From: CAITWD01 sp963842065
GTDB lineage: Bacteria; Actinomycetota; Thermoleophilia; Miltoncostaeales; Miltoncostaeaceae
Reading direction: 5' to 3'
NCBI GenBank assembly: GCA_963842065.1
Contig: CAWJEW010000006.1
Location: forward strand, 248,001-312,000
Length of the DNA: 64,000 bases
Part shown: positions 7,248 through 15,076 of the stretch, in pieces
Layout of the letters: each line of letters opens with the position of its first letter
How positions within the stretch are numbered: position 1 is the stretch's first letter
Notes under the pieces: model-generated
The model's input: the letters and a program-made list of their open reading frames with translations, nothing else
Databases searched by the model: none
What the model was told of the DNA's origin: nothing
Position numbers and translations under genes: made by a program

Positions 7248-7990
7248 CCGACGCACCGGAACCCAACGAGCCGCCTGAGGCTCCCCCACTCAACACCCCA
7301 CACTGCCGGGAGTGCGGCGCGCCGCTCGACCCCAATCAGCGCTACTGCCTGCAATGCGGCGCGCCGACCCCAAGGGCCCCACGGATGGCGACCGGCAAGG
7401 GCGCGCGGATCATCGCGCTCGCACTGGTACTGCTGGCGCTCGGCACCGGCGCCCTGGCCGTCGCGGTCAGCAAGGAGACCAGCGGGTCCTCGAAGGCCAC
7501 GTCGTCGACGAGCCCCACGACGAGCACGAGCCCCACGGCGAGCACGGGTTCGACCGGAACGGGATCCGGCTTCGAGACGGTGACCTCGGGCACGACCCCG
7601 ACGACCTCGACCCCGACCACCTCCACGCCCACGACGACGACGCCGACGACGTCCACACCCACGACGTCGACGCCGACAACCTCCACGCCGACGACATCCA
7701 CTCCCACAACGTCGACGACCGCGACCTGGCCGCCCGGGACCGAGGCCTGGACGGTGATCTTGGCCTCCTCCACCAGCCAGTCCACCGCGGACTCGGTGGC
7801 CGCCCGCGCCACGCGCGACGGATTCAAGGCAGGTGTGCTCTACAGCAGCGCGTACGCGACGCTCATCCCGGGGTACTGGGTCGTGTTTTCCGGCACCTAC
7901 GCCACCGAATCGGCCGCCGAGACCGCCGCGTCAGACGCCCAGTCCAGCTTCCCGGGCGCGAACGTGCGCTTTATCCCCGCCGCCTCCTAG
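7244..7990 (+). CDS. Zinc-ribbon membrane protein with Thr/Ser/Pro stalk and SPOR-like domain
   Basis: 248 residues. Order: N-terminal zinc ribbon (CRECGAPLDPNQRYCLQCG, residues 21-39), one membrane segment (about 54-73, IIALALVLLALGTGALAVAV), a long Ser/Thr/Pro linker with about eight TTSTP units (about 117-160), then a C-terminal domain of about 80 residues (EAWTVILASSTSQ...GYWVVFSGTYAT...) with the look of SPOR peptidoglycan-binding repeats. Topology should be ribbon inside, stalk and SPOR-like domain outside. The stalk could be O-glycosylated (inference). The ATG overlaps the upstream stop (ATGA). It probably links a cytosolic partner to the cell wall; the partner is unknown. Confidence 0.8.
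   Translation: MTDAPEPNEPPEAPPLNTPHCRECGAPLDPNQRYCLQCGAPTPRAPRMATGKGARIIALALVLLALGTGALAVAVSKETSGSSKATSSTSPTTSTSPTASTGSTGTGSGFETVTSGTTPTTSTPTTSTPTTTTPTTSTPTTSTPTTSTPTTSTPTTSTTATWPPGTEAWTVILASSTSQSTADSVAARATRDGFKAGVLYSSAYATLIPGYWVVFSGTYATESAAETAASDAQSSFPGANVRFIPAAS
7592..7720 (+). repeat. 15-bp tandem repeat encoding TTSTP units
   Basis: Imperfect in-frame tandem repeats of a 15-nt unit (ACG/ACC ACC TCC ACG CCC type), about eight copies. Synonymous differences separate the copies, so the array has been kept for its protein sequence and is not a recent expansion. Confidence 0.85.
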
Positions 7991-8030
7991 TCGCCGCCCG
8001 CGTGGCGCGCGGCAGTAGAGTCTTGCGGCG

Positions 8031-9974
8031 ATGAGTCCTGACGCCACGAAGCCATCCGCGTCGATCGCCGTCGGTGTCGATGTCGGGGGTACCTTTACCG
8101 ACGCGACCCTGGTGCACGGCGGCCACATCCACACGGTCAAGGTCCCGACCACCCGCGAGGACCACGGCGTGGGCGTCATGGAGGCCGTGTCCGAGGTGCT
8201 TCGCGCGGCCGAGGTGCCCGCGCGGTCGGTGGCCCGCATCGCCCATGGAATGACCGTCGGTACGAACGCGCTCCTTGAGGGCCACCTCGCGCGCACCGCA
8301 CTCGTGGCCACGCGGGGATTCGGCGATGTGTTGGAGCTGCGCCGGCAGGATCGCGCCGACCTCTATCGACTGAGCGCCGCACATCCGGCGCCGATCGTGC
8401 CGCATGAGCGCGTCGTCGAGGTCCTCGAGCGCTGCGGTCCGGATGGTCCGCTCATTCCGCTCGAGCCAACGGAGGCCCGGCGCGTCGCGGACGCGGTGCG
8501 GGCCCTCGGTGTCGAGGCCGTCGCGGTATGCCTGTTGTTCGCGTTTCGCCATCCGGCCCACGAACGGGCGCTGGCACGCGCACTCGCCGAGGCGCTGCCG
8601 GGCGTCCATGTGAGCGTCTCGTCCGAGGTCCTTGCCGAGATCCGCGAGTACGAACGTGCCGCGACGACGGCCGTTGACGCCGCCCTGACGCCGCTGCTCG
8701 GCACCTACCTGGAACGCCTGTCCGAGCGCACCGGGGCCGCCGGGCTGCCCGCACCCCAGGTGATGCAGTCCAATGGCGGCGTGATCGACGTGTCCACCGC
8801 GAGGCGCCACGCCTCGCGCACCGTGCTCTCGGGCCCCGCAGCGGGCGTCATCGGGGCGTCCCTGTGGGCGCGCACCGAGCAGATCGCCCATGCCCTCGCC
8901 TTTGATATGGGCGGCACATCCTGTGACGTTTCGCTGATCGCGCACGGAGAGCCGGGTCGTACGGCGGGGACTGAGATCAACGGCCATCCGCTGCATCTGC
9001 CGATGCTCGACATCCAGACGGTGTCCGCCGGTGGCGGGAGCATCGCGTGGGCCGACACTGGCGGGGCGCTGCGCGTCGGGCCGGAGTCGGCCGGCGCTCG
9101 GCCGGGTCCGGCGGCCTACGGACTCGGTGGCAGCGCGGCGACGGTCACCGACGCGCAGGTCGTTCTCGGACGGGTTGACACGGTCGGGACGCCGGGTCGG
9201 CAGACCCCGCTGTCGGCCGACAAGGCGTCGGCAGCGGTCGACGCTCTCGCACGCCAGCTGGGCCTGACCCGCGCGCGATGTGCGGAGGGCATTGTGCGGG
9301 TCGCCAACCACGAGATGGCACGCGCCCTGCGGGTCGTTAGCGTTGAGCGTGGGGTGCACCCCGCCGACACGACGCTGATCGCGTTTGGCGGTGCAGGACC
9401 GCTGCATGCGTGTGAGGTCGCCGACCTGCTGGGTATCGAGCGGGTGATCGCACCCGCCTGCGCGGGCGTTTTGGCTGCACTCGGGACGCTGATCGCCGGA
9501 GAACGCCGGGACTGGGTTCAGACCGTGCTGCTGCCGCTGAGCGATGCCACAGGCCTCGGCGCGGCACTCGCCCCCCTGCTCGGGCGGGCTGCCGCGACGC
9601 TTACCGGCGCGGAGGTCGACGTGTCGGCGGACTGTCGTTTTGTCGGCCAGGCCCATGCGCTGACGGTTCCCTGGCCAGGCCACGGGGGCGCCGCGGTGCT
9701 CCGCGCACAGTTCCTCGCGGCTCACACCGCGCGCTACGGCGACGCGGATGCCGGCGCGCCGATCGAGATCGTGTCGCTCCGGGTGGCCGCCATGCGGCCC
9801 GGCGAAGTCCCCGAGATCGACACGACCCCCACGGGCCCGGCACTCCCCGGACCGTGCGGGATCGCGATGGCCGGCGCAACGCTGTGGGTGCCGACGGGCT
9901 GGACGACCCGCTCGTGTGCGGACGCCAGCCACGACATCCGACGCGACGACGGGGCGACGACATGGATCCGATAA
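8031..9974 (+). CDS. hyuA: Hydantoinase/oxoprolinase, subunit A
   Basis: 647 residues. ATP-dependent hydrolase of five-membered cyclic amides (N-methylhydantoin or 5-oxoproline type), acting with subunit B. Two sugar-kinase-like phosphate motifs are visible: GVDVGGTFTD at the N-terminus (about 15-24) and AFDMGGTSCDVSLI (about 288-301), the signatures of the two HyuA domains. The C-terminal part has SVERGVHP and AFGGAGPLHACEVA, also typical. Length is close to the usual 680. It overlaps hyuB by 13 nt. No transporter or regulator flanks the pair, so the substrate cannot be inferred from context. Confidence 0.93.
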   Translation: MSPDATKPSASIAVGVDVGGTFTDATLVHGGHIHTVKVPTTREDHGVGVMEAVSEVLRAAEVPARSVARIAHGMTVGTNALLEGHLARTALVATRGFGDVLELRRQDRADLYRLSAAHPAPIVPHERVVEVLERCGPDGPLIPLEPTEARRVADAVRALGVEAVAVCLLFAFRHPAHERALARALAEALPGVHVSVSSEVLAEIREYERAATTAVDAALTPLLGTYLERLSERTGAAGLPAPQVMQSNGGVIDVSTARRHASRTVLSGPAAGVIGASLWARTEQIAHALAFDMGGTSCDVSLIAHGEPGRTAGTEINGHPLHLPMLDIQTVSAGGGSIAWADTGGALRVGPESAGARPGPAAYGLGGSAATVTDAQVVLGRVDTVGTPGRQTPLSADKASAAVDALARQLGLTRARCAEGIVRVANHEMARALRVVSVERGVHPADTTLIAFGGAGPLHACEVADLLGIERVIAPACAGVLAALGTLIAGERRDWVQTVLLPLSDATGLGAALAPLLGRAAATLTGAEVDVSADCRFVGQAHALTVPWPGHGGAAVLRAQFLAAHTARYGDADAGAPIEIVSLRVAAMRPGEVPEIDTTPTGPALPGPCGIAMAGATLWVPTGWTTRSCADASHDIRRDDGATTWIR

Positions 9975-11518
9975 CGCTGCAGGTGATGGCGAGTGCGATG
10001 CGCGCCGTCGCCGAAGAAATGGAGGCCGCGCTGGTGCGCAGCGCCTTTTCGCCGAACATCACCGAGCGCCGCGACTGCAGTACGGCGATCTGCGATGCCC
10101 GGGGACAAATGATCTCACAGTCGGCATCGATCCCGGTGCACCTGGGTGCGATGCCCGATGCGGTGCGGGCCGTGATCGCCACCGGACCGGATCCCGGTGA
10201 TATCTGGATCTTGAACGATCCGTTTACCGGCGGTACGCACCTGCCCGATCTCACCCTGGTGAGCCCCGTGCACGTGCACGGGAACCTGATCGGGTACGCC
10301 GTCTCTCGCGCGCACCATGCCGATGTGGGCGGCATCGCCCCCGGCTCGATGCCGGCCGGATCTCGCGAGTTGTTCCAGGAGGGCCTCGTGCTGCCGCCGG
10401 TGCGGCTGGTCGCCGCCGGCGAAGTGCGCGAGGACATCGTGGCGGTGATCGTGGCCAATTCACGTACGCCGGCAGAGCGCATCGGCGACCTGCGTGCGCA
10501 GATCGCCGCGCACCGGCTCGCGGACGCCCGCATGGCTGACCTCGTGGAACGCTGGGGTGGTGCCCTCGTCCAGGAGGCGTGCGCGGAGTTGCTTGCGTAC
10601 GCGGAACGACGCACACGGGCCGAGTTGGCACGGATCCCCGATGGGACATACCGGGCCGAGGAACTGCTGGAAGGCGACGGGGTGACCGACGCGCCGCTCG
10701 CGGTGCGAGTCGCCGTCACCGTCTCCGGCGATCACCTGACCGTCGACTTTGCCGGTACGGATCCGGCGGGTCCGGGCAACTGCAACTGCCCGCTGGCGGT
10801 CACCCGATCGGCGGTGTATTTCGTGGTCCGGGCCGTCACGGATCCCGACATCCCCGCCTCGTCCGGGGCGTTCGCGCCCGTGACGGTGCGTGCCCCGAAG
10901 GGGTGTTTGGTCAACGCGGTATTTCCGGCAGCCGTCGCCGCGGGCAACGTCGAGACCTCAAGCCGCATCGTGGATGCGCTGTTTGCCGCGCTGGGCCACG
11001 CGATCCCGGTGCCAGCCCAAGGACAGGGCACCATGAACAACCTGACGATCGGCGCACGGGGGTTCACGTACTACGAGACTCTCGCGGGCGGTCAGGGCGC
11101 GAGCCCGGATGCCGACGGCCCGTCGGCGGTGCATGTCGCGATGACCAACACCCGCAACACGCCGGTCGAAGCGCTGGAGGTCGCCTATCCGATCCACATC
11201 GAGCGCTACGCGGTCCGGCGCGGAACGGGCGGGCCGGGCACGCACACCGGCGGGGACGGCGTCACGAGGGCCCTGCGCGTGCTGGTCGACGCGGAGGTGA
11301 GCGTCATCTCCGAGCGACGCAGCGCCGGCCCGCGCGGTGCGGCCGGTGGCGCAGACGGGCAGCCAGGTGCGAACCGCCTGAACGGCGCAGGACTGCCGGC
11401 GAAATGGCGCGGTCGTGTCCTTGCGGGCGATGTGATCGAGATCGACACGCCCGGCGGCGGCGGGTGGGGGCCCGTGGCCTCCCCAACCGGCCGCTCAGGT
11501 GAACACGGGGCCCCCTGA
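9962..11518 (+). CDS. hyuB: Hydantoinase/oxoprolinase, subunit B
   Basis: 518 residues from ATG 9962, inside the end of hyuA (translational coupling likely). The start region DPITLQVMASAMRAVAEEM and NITERRDCSTAICDARGQM are typical of HyuB, followed by NDPFTGGTHLPDLTLVSPVH. The C-terminus ends in the usual Gly-rich tail (IDTPGGGGWG). Partner of HyuA in ATP-driven ring opening. The open frame extends upstream to 9854, but the family start fits ATG 9962. The stop codon lies in a perfect hairpin with the convergent gene close by. Confidence 0.93.
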   Translation: MDPITLQVMASAMRAVAEEMEAALVRSAFSPNITERRDCSTAICDARGQMISQSASIPVHLGAMPDAVRAVIATGPDPGDIWILNDPFTGGTHLPDLTLVSPVHVHGNLIGYAVSRAHHADVGGIAPGSMPAGSRELFQEGLVLPPVRLVAAGEVREDIVAVIVANSRTPAERIGDLRAQIAAHRLADARMADLVERWGGALVQEACAELLAYAERRTRAELARIPDGTYRAEELLEGDGVTDAPLAVRVAVTVSGDHLTVDFAGTDPAGPGNCNCPLAVTRSAVYFVVRAVTDPDIPASSGAFAPVTVRAPKGCLVNAVFPAAVAAGNVETSSRIVDALFAALGHAIPVPAQGQGTMNNLTIGARGFTYYETLAGGQGASPDADGPSAVHVAMTNTRNTPVEALEVAYPIHIERYAVRRGTGGPGTHTGGDGVTRALRVLVDAEVSVISERRSAGPRGAAGGADGQPGANRLNGAGLPAKWRGRVLAGDVIEIDTPGGGGWGPVASPTGRSGEHGAP

Positions 11519-11524
11519 GCGGCC
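11489..11524. terminator. Bidirectional hairpin spanning the hyuB stop codon
   Basis: Perfect 10-bp inverted repeat: 11489-11498 with 11515-11524, 16-nt loop. The hyuB stop (11516-11518) is in the 3' arm. No T-run follows. Placed between convergent genes, so a two-way terminator is likely. Confidence 0.6.
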
Positions 11525-11534
11525 GCAGGGCAAT

Positions 11535-11840
11535 CTAGGCAGTCGCGGCGCGCTCGTGGACGAGGGTCCAGACCGAGTAGCCGCAGGCCTGGCAATGCGC
11601 ATGATCAGCCGCGCCGCCACGGTGCACACCGTCGCAGTGCGCCCAGGCACCGCACCGGCCGTCATCTTCCCAGGTCGACGCCTCGCAGCTCGGGCACGCG
11701 GCCGGGAGATAGCGCGCGCTGGTTACCTGGAGCGATTCGCGGCAGAACCGGCACGCGTAGACGCTCTTGCGTGACAACCTCATCCGGTGGGCGGCGGCGC
11801 GGCCTTCGGCCGCGGCGCGGGCGGGATAGAGCGTGGGCAT
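11535..11840 (-). CDS. Small Cys-rich zinc-ribbon protein
   Basis: 101 residues with CRFC (30-33), CPSC (49-52), single Cys at about 63 and 69, and CQAC (83-86), enough for two zinc sites. Histidines cluster between them (HCDGVHRGGAADHAHC). Basic, Ala/Arg-rich N-terminal 28 residues. No family recognised. The Cys spacing supports this strand over the overlapping plus-strand frame. The region upstream holds unusual palindromes that may be its operator. Confidence 0.6.
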   Translation of the reverse strand: MPTLYPARAAAEGRAAAHRMRLSRKSVYACRFCRESLQVTSARYLPAACPSCEASTWEDDGRCGAWAHCDGVHRGGAADHAHCQACGYSVWTLVHERAATA

Positions 11841-11856
11841 CGGTAACCCCCAAGTA

Positions 11857-11872
11857 CGTGACGATCGTCACG
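11857..11872. repeat. 16-bp perfect palindrome upstream of the Cys-rich gene
   Basis: CGTGACGATCGTCACG reads the same on both strands. It lies 17 nt upstream of the minus-strand start codon at 11840, so a bound regulator would block the promoter or early transcript. Its 13-nt part GACGATCGTCACG recurs inside the hairpin after hppA (53538-53550). Confidence 0.5.
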
Positions 11873-11899
11873 ATCGCCTGTGGCAGGGATTGTAGCGAT

Positions 11900-11944
11900 T
11901 GCAACGAATGATGCAACGATCGGTCCCGCTGTGCATTCGTTGCA
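11900..11944. repeat. Inverted and direct TGCAACGA repeats
   Basis: An exact 11-bp inverted repeat (TGCAACGAATG at 11900-11910 and its complement at 11934-11944), with a further direct copy of TGCAACGA at 11912-11919 and a near copy TGTAGCGA at 11891-11898. They lie between the LytR_C gene end and the Cys-rich gene and look like a multi-site operator (inference). Confidence 0.45.
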
Positions 11945-11982
11945 GGGGGCGCGCGGCCGAGACGACGGCCTCGGCGGACCGC

Positions 11983-12756
11983 TCAGCCGGAGGCGATGTC
12001 CCGACCGACCAGAACGACGACGCCGGCGCCGCCCGTTTGTGATTCCGGCATCAGCGTCAGGTCCGAGACGTGCGCGGATGTGACGCCGAGCACGGTAGCG
12101 ACACTGCAGGCCGCGTCAAGGTCGGACTTGGTCACGTACTGCACCGAGCTGGCGGACGCGTCCGTTACGCCGTTAGGGGCGTTGGCGATCGTGCCGATGG
12201 AATATCCCACCGACGCCAGCTTCGGGCCGGCCACCTTGCCGGCGGCACCCGAAACGCCGCTGCCGTTGTAGACCGACACCGTCACGGACGACGGGCTGGC
12301 GACCGGCGCGGCGTTCGCGCACGTCGACGTCGCGGCCGGCGCCGTGGTCGTTGTCGTGGTACCGGTCGAGGTCGCCGTGTGGGTTGTCTTCGGTCGGGTC
12401 GTCGACTTGGCGGACGTGGTGGGCTTCGGGGACGTGCTGTTGTGGGACATCACGGCCCATGCGACGCCCGCGACGATTAGGACACCCACCACCGCGGCGA
12501 CGATGACCTGCGTGCGGCGGCTGGCGACCGGCTCACGGCCGGCCTTGCCGGCCGTCGGCTGCTTCGTTTCCGAGAGCCCGGACAGCGCCTTGAGGCGCTC
12601 GAGTTTCGGGTCGTACGCAGTCAGTCCGGCCGACGCGATCTGCTGCTCGATGCGCCGGATTTGGCGGCCGTGGCGAAAGGATTGGATCACCAGCGCGATG
12701 GCCAGGAAGATCGCGAGGACTGCCACCGAGGGCGTCAGGAGATTCAACCAGCTCAC
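11983..12756 (-). CDS. Membrane protein with LytR C-terminal domain
   Basis: 257 residues. Two membrane segments are visible: near the N-terminus (about 9-26, SVAVLAIFLAIALVIQSF) and at about 84-103 (VIVAAVVGVLIVAGVAWAVM), separated by a charged cytosolic stretch. A Thr/Ser-rich linker (about 105-145) leads to a C-terminal domain starting VTVSVYNGSGVSGAAGKVA, the hallmark of LytR_C domains found in actinobacterial cell-wall proteins. The LytR-CpsA-Psr catalytic domain is absent, so it is not itself a ligase. Likely cell-envelope role. It is the last gene of the minus-strand block behind relA, 78 nt downstream. Confidence 0.85.
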   Translation of the reverse strand: MSWLNLLTPSVAVLAIFLAIALVIQSFRHGRQIRRIEQQIASAGLTAYDPKLERLKALSGLSETKQPTAGKAGREPVASRRTQVIVAAVVGVLIVAGVAWAVMSHNSTSPKPTTSAKSTTRPKTTHTATSTGTTTTTTAPAATSTCANAAPVASPSSVTVSVYNGSGVSGAAGKVAGPKLASVGYSIGTIANAPNGVTDASASSVQYVTKSDLDAACSVATVLGVTSAHVSDLTLMPESQTGGAGVVVLVGRDIASG

Positions 12757-12834
12757 GGTGGGCGAGGTTATCAGGCCGCTCGGAGGGCACCGCGCGCGCC
12801 GGTTGCGCCCACGGCGTCCGGCGTCGCGACGGGA

Positions 12835-15045
12835 TCAGCCGGGCGTGACGCGGTACGCGTCGAACACGCTCTCGACGTTACGCAGCGCGTTGACGACGCC
12901 CTTGAGGCTCTCGATGTCTCCGACATCGACCACGAATCGGTCGTGGACCATCTGGTTTTCCATGTGGCAATTGGCCGAGACGATGTTGACGCCGGACTCG
13001 GCGAAGCTGCGCGAGAGGTCTTCGAGCAGGCGCGGACGGTCCCATGCGTCGATGGCGATCTCTACACGAAACCCGCGGCGGTTGGCTCCTCCCCAAGAGA
13101 CCGGGGTGAACCGGTCGGGGTTCTTGAGCAGCGCGCGGGCGTTCGGGCAATCGTCGCGGTGAATCGTGATGCCGCGTCCGAGTGAGATGTAGCCGAGGAT
13201 GCCGTCGCCCGGGACGGGCTTGCAGCACTTGGCCAGGCGGACCAGCACATCGCTGAGCCCTTCGACCTCGATACCCATGTCCCCCGAGGCTTCGGCCACG
13301 ACGGCGCGACGGCCACGGGGCGCCGCCGTTGTCTGGCGCTCTTCGGAGACGGCTTCGCCGGCCTTCAGACGCGCGAGGATCTTGTTCACGACGGTCTGGG
13401 CAGAGGTCTTGCCGCTGCCGATCGAGATATAGAAGTCCTCCGCCTTGCGGAAGCCCATCTCGCGAATGACCTCCAACAGCAGCGGCGACCCGGCCACGCG
13501 CTGGCTCGGCAGGCCGGCCTTGCGCAGCTGCTCCTGCAGGGCGTCGCGACCCTGGTGCTCGGCGTCTTGGCGCTGCTCCTTGCGGAAGAAGGCCCGGATC
13601 TTGGAACGGGCCTTGGTCGAGGCGACCAACTTGAGCCAGTCGCGCGACGGCCCGCGCGGCTGGCTGGAGGTCAGGATCTCGACGAAGTCCCCCGAGCTCA
13701 GCCGGTAGGTCAGTGGCACGATGCGCCCGTTGACCTTTGCGCCGACGCATCGGTGCCCGACGTCGGTGTGGACGTCGTAGGCGAAGTCGATGGGCGTCGC
13801 GCCGGCCGGCAGATTGCGCAGCTCGCCCTTGGGCGTGAAGACGAACACCTCATCGCCGTAGAGGTCCCGACGCAGCGACTCCAGGAACTCCGACGGGTCG
13901 GTTGTGTCCTGCTGCCAGTCCATCATGCCGTCGAGCCACGTGTAGTCACCCGCCGAATCGTGGCGTCCGCCCTTATAGAGCCAGTGGGCGGCGACGCCGA
14001 ATTCCGCGGTCCGGTGCATGTCATGGGTGCGGATCTGGATCTCCAGCGGCTGACCCTCGGGACCGACGACCGTGGTGTGCAGCGACTGGTACATGTTGGG
14101 CTTCGGGACCGCAATGTAGTCCTTGAAGCGGCCAGGCATGGGCTTCCACAGCGAGTGGATGATCCCCACCGCGCCGTAGCAATCGCGCACCGAGTCCACC
14201 AGCACACGCATCGCGGTGAGATCGTAGATCTCGTTGAACTCCTTGCCCCTGCGGGTCATCTTCTCGTAGATCGAGTAGAAGTGCTTGGCGCGTCCGGTGA
14301 TCTCGGCCGTGATCCCGACCGTGTGCAGTTCGCCCGAGAGGTACGCGCCCGACTCGGCGACATACGACTCACGGTCGGCGCGCCGCTGATTGACCATCTG
14401 CTGGATCTCCGAGTACCGCCGGGGGTGCAGCGCGGCGAAGGCGAGGTCCTCCAGCTCCCACTTGAGGGACTGGATACCCAATCGGTGCGCGAGGGGTGCA
14501 TAGACCTCGAGTGTCTCCCGTGCCTTCTGGATCTGCTTCTGCTTGGTCATGTATGCCAACGTGCGCATGTTGTGCAGCCGGTCGGCCAGCTTGACGATCA
14601 GCACGCGGATGTCGCCCGACATCGAGACGATCAGCTTGCGATAGTTCTCGGCTTGGTGCTCTTCCTTGGAGTCGAAGTGGATCTTCGACAGCTTCGTCAC
14701 CCCGTCGACGATCGTCGCCACCTCCGCCCCGAACTCGCGCTCGATGTCGGCGAGCGTCGCGCCCGTGTCCTCCACGGTGTCGTGCAGCAGCGCGGCGATG
14801 ACCGAGACGTCGTCCATGCCGACGTCCACGACGATGCGCGCGCAGCCGACCGGATGGATGATGTAGGGCTCGCCGGAGTGGCGCACCTGCCCGCCATGGT
14901 GCTCTTGGGCGAAGAGCATGGCGCGCGTGATCGCCGCGACATCGGCGTCCGGATGGCGCTCGCGCAGGTCGCGCAAGAGCTCGTCGAATTGGGGCGCCAG
15001 GTGCGGCTGCGGCAGCGTTGCGTCGATGTCAGACGGGGTGTGCAT
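12835..15045 (-). CDS. relA: Bifunctional (p)ppGpp synthetase/hydrolase (RelA/SpoT)
   Basis: 736 residues. Makes and degrades the alarmone (p)ppGpp. Domains in order: HD hydrolase (HSGEPYIIHP, LLHDTVED, about 55-100), synthetase with GRFKD and YQSLHTTV (about 290-320), TGS (VFTPKGELRNLPAG, about 400-460), zinc-finger/helical region (KCCKPVPGDGILGYI, about 610), and ACT at the C-terminus. The RFKD motif is the basic form seen in bifunctional enzymes; together with the intact HD box it predicts both activities. ATG 15045. It follows recJ by 31 nt in the same direction. The order secDF...recJ-relA is a common conserved context. Confidence 0.97.
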   Translation of the reverse strand: MHTPSDIDATLPQPHLAPQFDELLRDLRERHPDADVAAITRAMLFAQEHHGGQVRHSGEPYIIHPVGCARIVVDVGMDDVSVIAALLHDTVEDTGATLADIEREFGAEVATIVDGVTKLSKIHFDSKEEHQAENYRKLIVSMSGDIRVLIVKLADRLHNMRTLAYMTKQKQIQKARETLEVYAPLAHRLGIQSLKWELEDLAFAALHPRRYSEIQQMVNQRRADRESYVAESGAYLSGELHTVGITAEITGRAKHFYSIYEKMTRRGKEFNEIYDLTAMRVLVDSVRDCYGAVGIIHSLWKPMPGRFKDYIAVPKPNMYQSLHTTVVGPEGQPLEIQIRTHDMHRTAEFGVAAHWLYKGGRHDSAGDYTWLDGMMDWQQDTTDPSEFLESLRRDLYGDEVFVFTPKGELRNLPAGATPIDFAYDVHTDVGHRCVGAKVNGRIVPLTYRLSSGDFVEILTSSQPRGPSRDWLKLVASTKARSKIRAFFRKEQRQDAEHQGRDALQEQLRKAGLPSQRVAGSPLLLEVIREMGFRKAEDFYISIGSGKTSAQTVVNKILARLKAGEAVSEERQTTAAPRGRRAVVAEASGDMGIEVEGLSDVLVRLAKCCKPVPGDGILGYISLGRGITIHRDDCPNARALLKNPDRFTPVSWGGANRRGFRVEIAIDAWDRPRLLEDLSRSFAESGVNIVSANCHMENQMVHDRFVVDVGDIESLKGVVNALRNVESVFDAYRVTPG

Positions 15046-15076
15046 CGGCTATACGGTACTCCTGTGACCGGCGGCC

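Noticed and set aside
7971..9932. 653-codon open frame opposite hyuA
   Set aside because: Antisense shadow of hyuA, Arg/Gly/His-rich.
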